DNA of 7,021 nt from Azovibrio restrictus (GTDB lineage: Bacteria; Pseudomonadota; Gammaproteobacteria; Burkholderiales; Rhodocyclaceae): positions 1 through 7,021 of the forward strand of contig QKDJ01000224.1 of NCBI GenBank assembly GCA_003252145.1. Reading direction: 5' to 3'. Position 1 is the stretch's first letter, and each line of letters begins with the position of its first letter. Made by a program: the position numbers and the translations under genes. Positions 6,331 through 7,021 of the stretch are shown one piece after another. The notes beneath the pieces are model-generated. The model ran no database searches. It worked only from the letters and a program-made list of their open reading frames with translations, and was not told the origin of the DNA.

Positions 6331-7021
6331 TTAAACCATTTGCTCGCCGCCGGCCCCGCCCAGGACAATCTGTCCTTCGTCCGCCAGGCGGCGCACGATC
6401 TTGAGAATTTCCTTTTGCTCCGCTTCCACTTCGGACAGGCGGACCGGGCCTTTGGATTCCAAGTCTTCCCGCAGCATTTCCGCTGCTCGCTGGGACATGT
6501 TCTTGAAAATCTTCTCCCGTAGGGGTTCGGAGGCGCCCTTGAGGGCCAAGACCAGGGAGTCGGACTGCACTTCCCGCAACAGCATCTGCACGGAACGGTC
6601 GTCCAGGTCCAGCAGGTTCTCGAAGACGAACATTTCGTCCAGAATTTTCTGGGCCAGGTCCGGGTCGTATTCACGGATGGCATCGATGACGGCCGTTTCA
6701 TTGGCCGTGCCAATGAAGTTGAGGATTTCCGCCACCGTACGGACCCCGCCCATGGCCGTCTTCTTGATATTGGTGGAGCCGGACAGCAGGCGCAGCATCA
6801 CATCGTTCAATTCGCGCAGAGCCTGGGGCTGAATCCCTTCCAGAGTGGCAATCCGGAGCACCACATCGTTTCTCAAGCGTTCAGTGAAATGGCTGAGGAT
6901 TTCGCTGGAGTGATCGTGCTCCAGGTGCACCAGGATGGTGGCGATGATCTGGGGATGCTCGTTCTTGATCAGGTCGGCAACGGTGGGTGCGTCCATCCAC
7001 TTGAGGCCTTCGATCCCATTG
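6331..7021 (-). CDS. fliG: Flagellar motor switch protein FliG, C-terminal part (runs off the window at position 7021)
   Basis: FliG is the rotor protein that meets the stator and generates torque. About 229 C-terminal residues are present; the N-terminal domain that binds FliF (roughly 100 residues) lies outside. The visible part starts inside the middle domain with the conserved EHPQ motif (LIKNEHPQIIATILVHL), which contacts FliM. An armadillo-like segment follows (LRIATLEGIQPQALRELNDV), then the linker and helices GGVRTVAEILNFI. The C-terminal torque domain contains MFVFENLLDLDDRSVQMLLREV with the conserved acidic pair, then ALKGASEPLREKIFKNMSQRAAEMLREDLESKGPVRLSEVE, which is very close to enteric FliG. 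It ends GGAGGEQMV with a TAA. The ATG at 6996 is an internal methionine and not the start, because the frame stays open upstream to the window edge. fliH follows three bases later. Confidence 0.98.
   Translation of the reverse strand, partial: NGIEGLKWMDAPTVADLIKNEHPQIIATILVHLEHDHSSEILSHFTERLRNDVVLRIATLEGIQPQALRELNDVMLRLLSGSTNIKKTAMGGVRTVAEILNFIGTANETAVIDAIREYDPDLAQKILDEMFVFENLLDLDDRSVQMLLREVQSDSLVLALKGASEPLREKIFKNMSQRAAEMLREDLESKGPVRLSEVEAEQKEILKIVRRLADEGQIVLGGAGGEQMV

Noticed and set aside
5911..6522. Plus-strand open frame of 203 codons across fliH and fliG
   Set aside because: It lies opposite two conserved genes and has no supporting domain or start signal; it is a shadow frame.
1..7021. 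Search for a mobile element, phage, CRISPR, toxin-antitoxin or novel gene cluster
   Set aside because: Nearly every base belongs to a conserved flagellar gene or a short gap between them. There are no direct repeats, integrase or transposase motifs, or compositional breaks that I can see.

Overview
The window is one continuous, single-direction block of flagellar genes, all on the minus strand. Read in the direction of transcription (from high coordinates to low), the order is fliG (C-terminal part only), fliH, fliI, fliJ, fliK, fliL, fliM, fliN, fliO (N-terminal part only). This is the standard fliE-F-G-H-I-J-K-L-M-N-O-P-Q-R order of proteobacteria. fliE/fliF should lie beyond position 7021 and fliP-Q-R beyond position 1. 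I see no plus-strand gene, RNA gene, mobile element, CRISPR array or foreign-looking segment.

The DNA is fairly GC-rich. The protein sequences suggest a motile Gram-negative bacterium, probably a betaproteobacterium and perhaps Rhodocyclales-like. The clues are the FliM N-terminus with LSQEEVDALLKGVTGE, the acidic, alanine-rich FliN N-terminus with DDWAAAMAEQ, and a FliI with a long basic linker. This placement comes from family recollection, not from a search.

Functional layout: FliG, FliM and FliN form the rotor switch (C-ring). FliH, FliI and FliJ are the soluble ATPase complex of the flagellar type III export apparatus. FliK measures hook length and switches export specificity. FliL is a stator-associated inner-membrane protein. 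FliO is a membrane protein needed to assemble the FliP/FliQ/FliR export gate. Most junctions are tight: fliG-fliH 3 bp apart, fliH/fliI with an ATGA overlap, fliI-fliJ 10 bp apart, fliL-fliM 20 bp apart, and fliM/fliN overlapping by 8 bp. Three are looser: fliJ-fliK 105 bp, fliK-fliL 48 bp and fliN-fliO 87 bp.

The content is conventional, and I find no evidence of an undescribed system. The most notable signal is in the fliN-fliO gap. A GC-rich hairpin followed by a U-run has the form of an intrinsic terminator, and its U-run directly abuts the fliO start codon, where no Shine-Dalgarno sequence is visible. It would sit between the abundant C-ring subunits and the low-copy export-gate proteins. 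Lesser points are seven-base G/C homopolymers in fliN and fliI, and an unexplained 105-bp leader before fliK.
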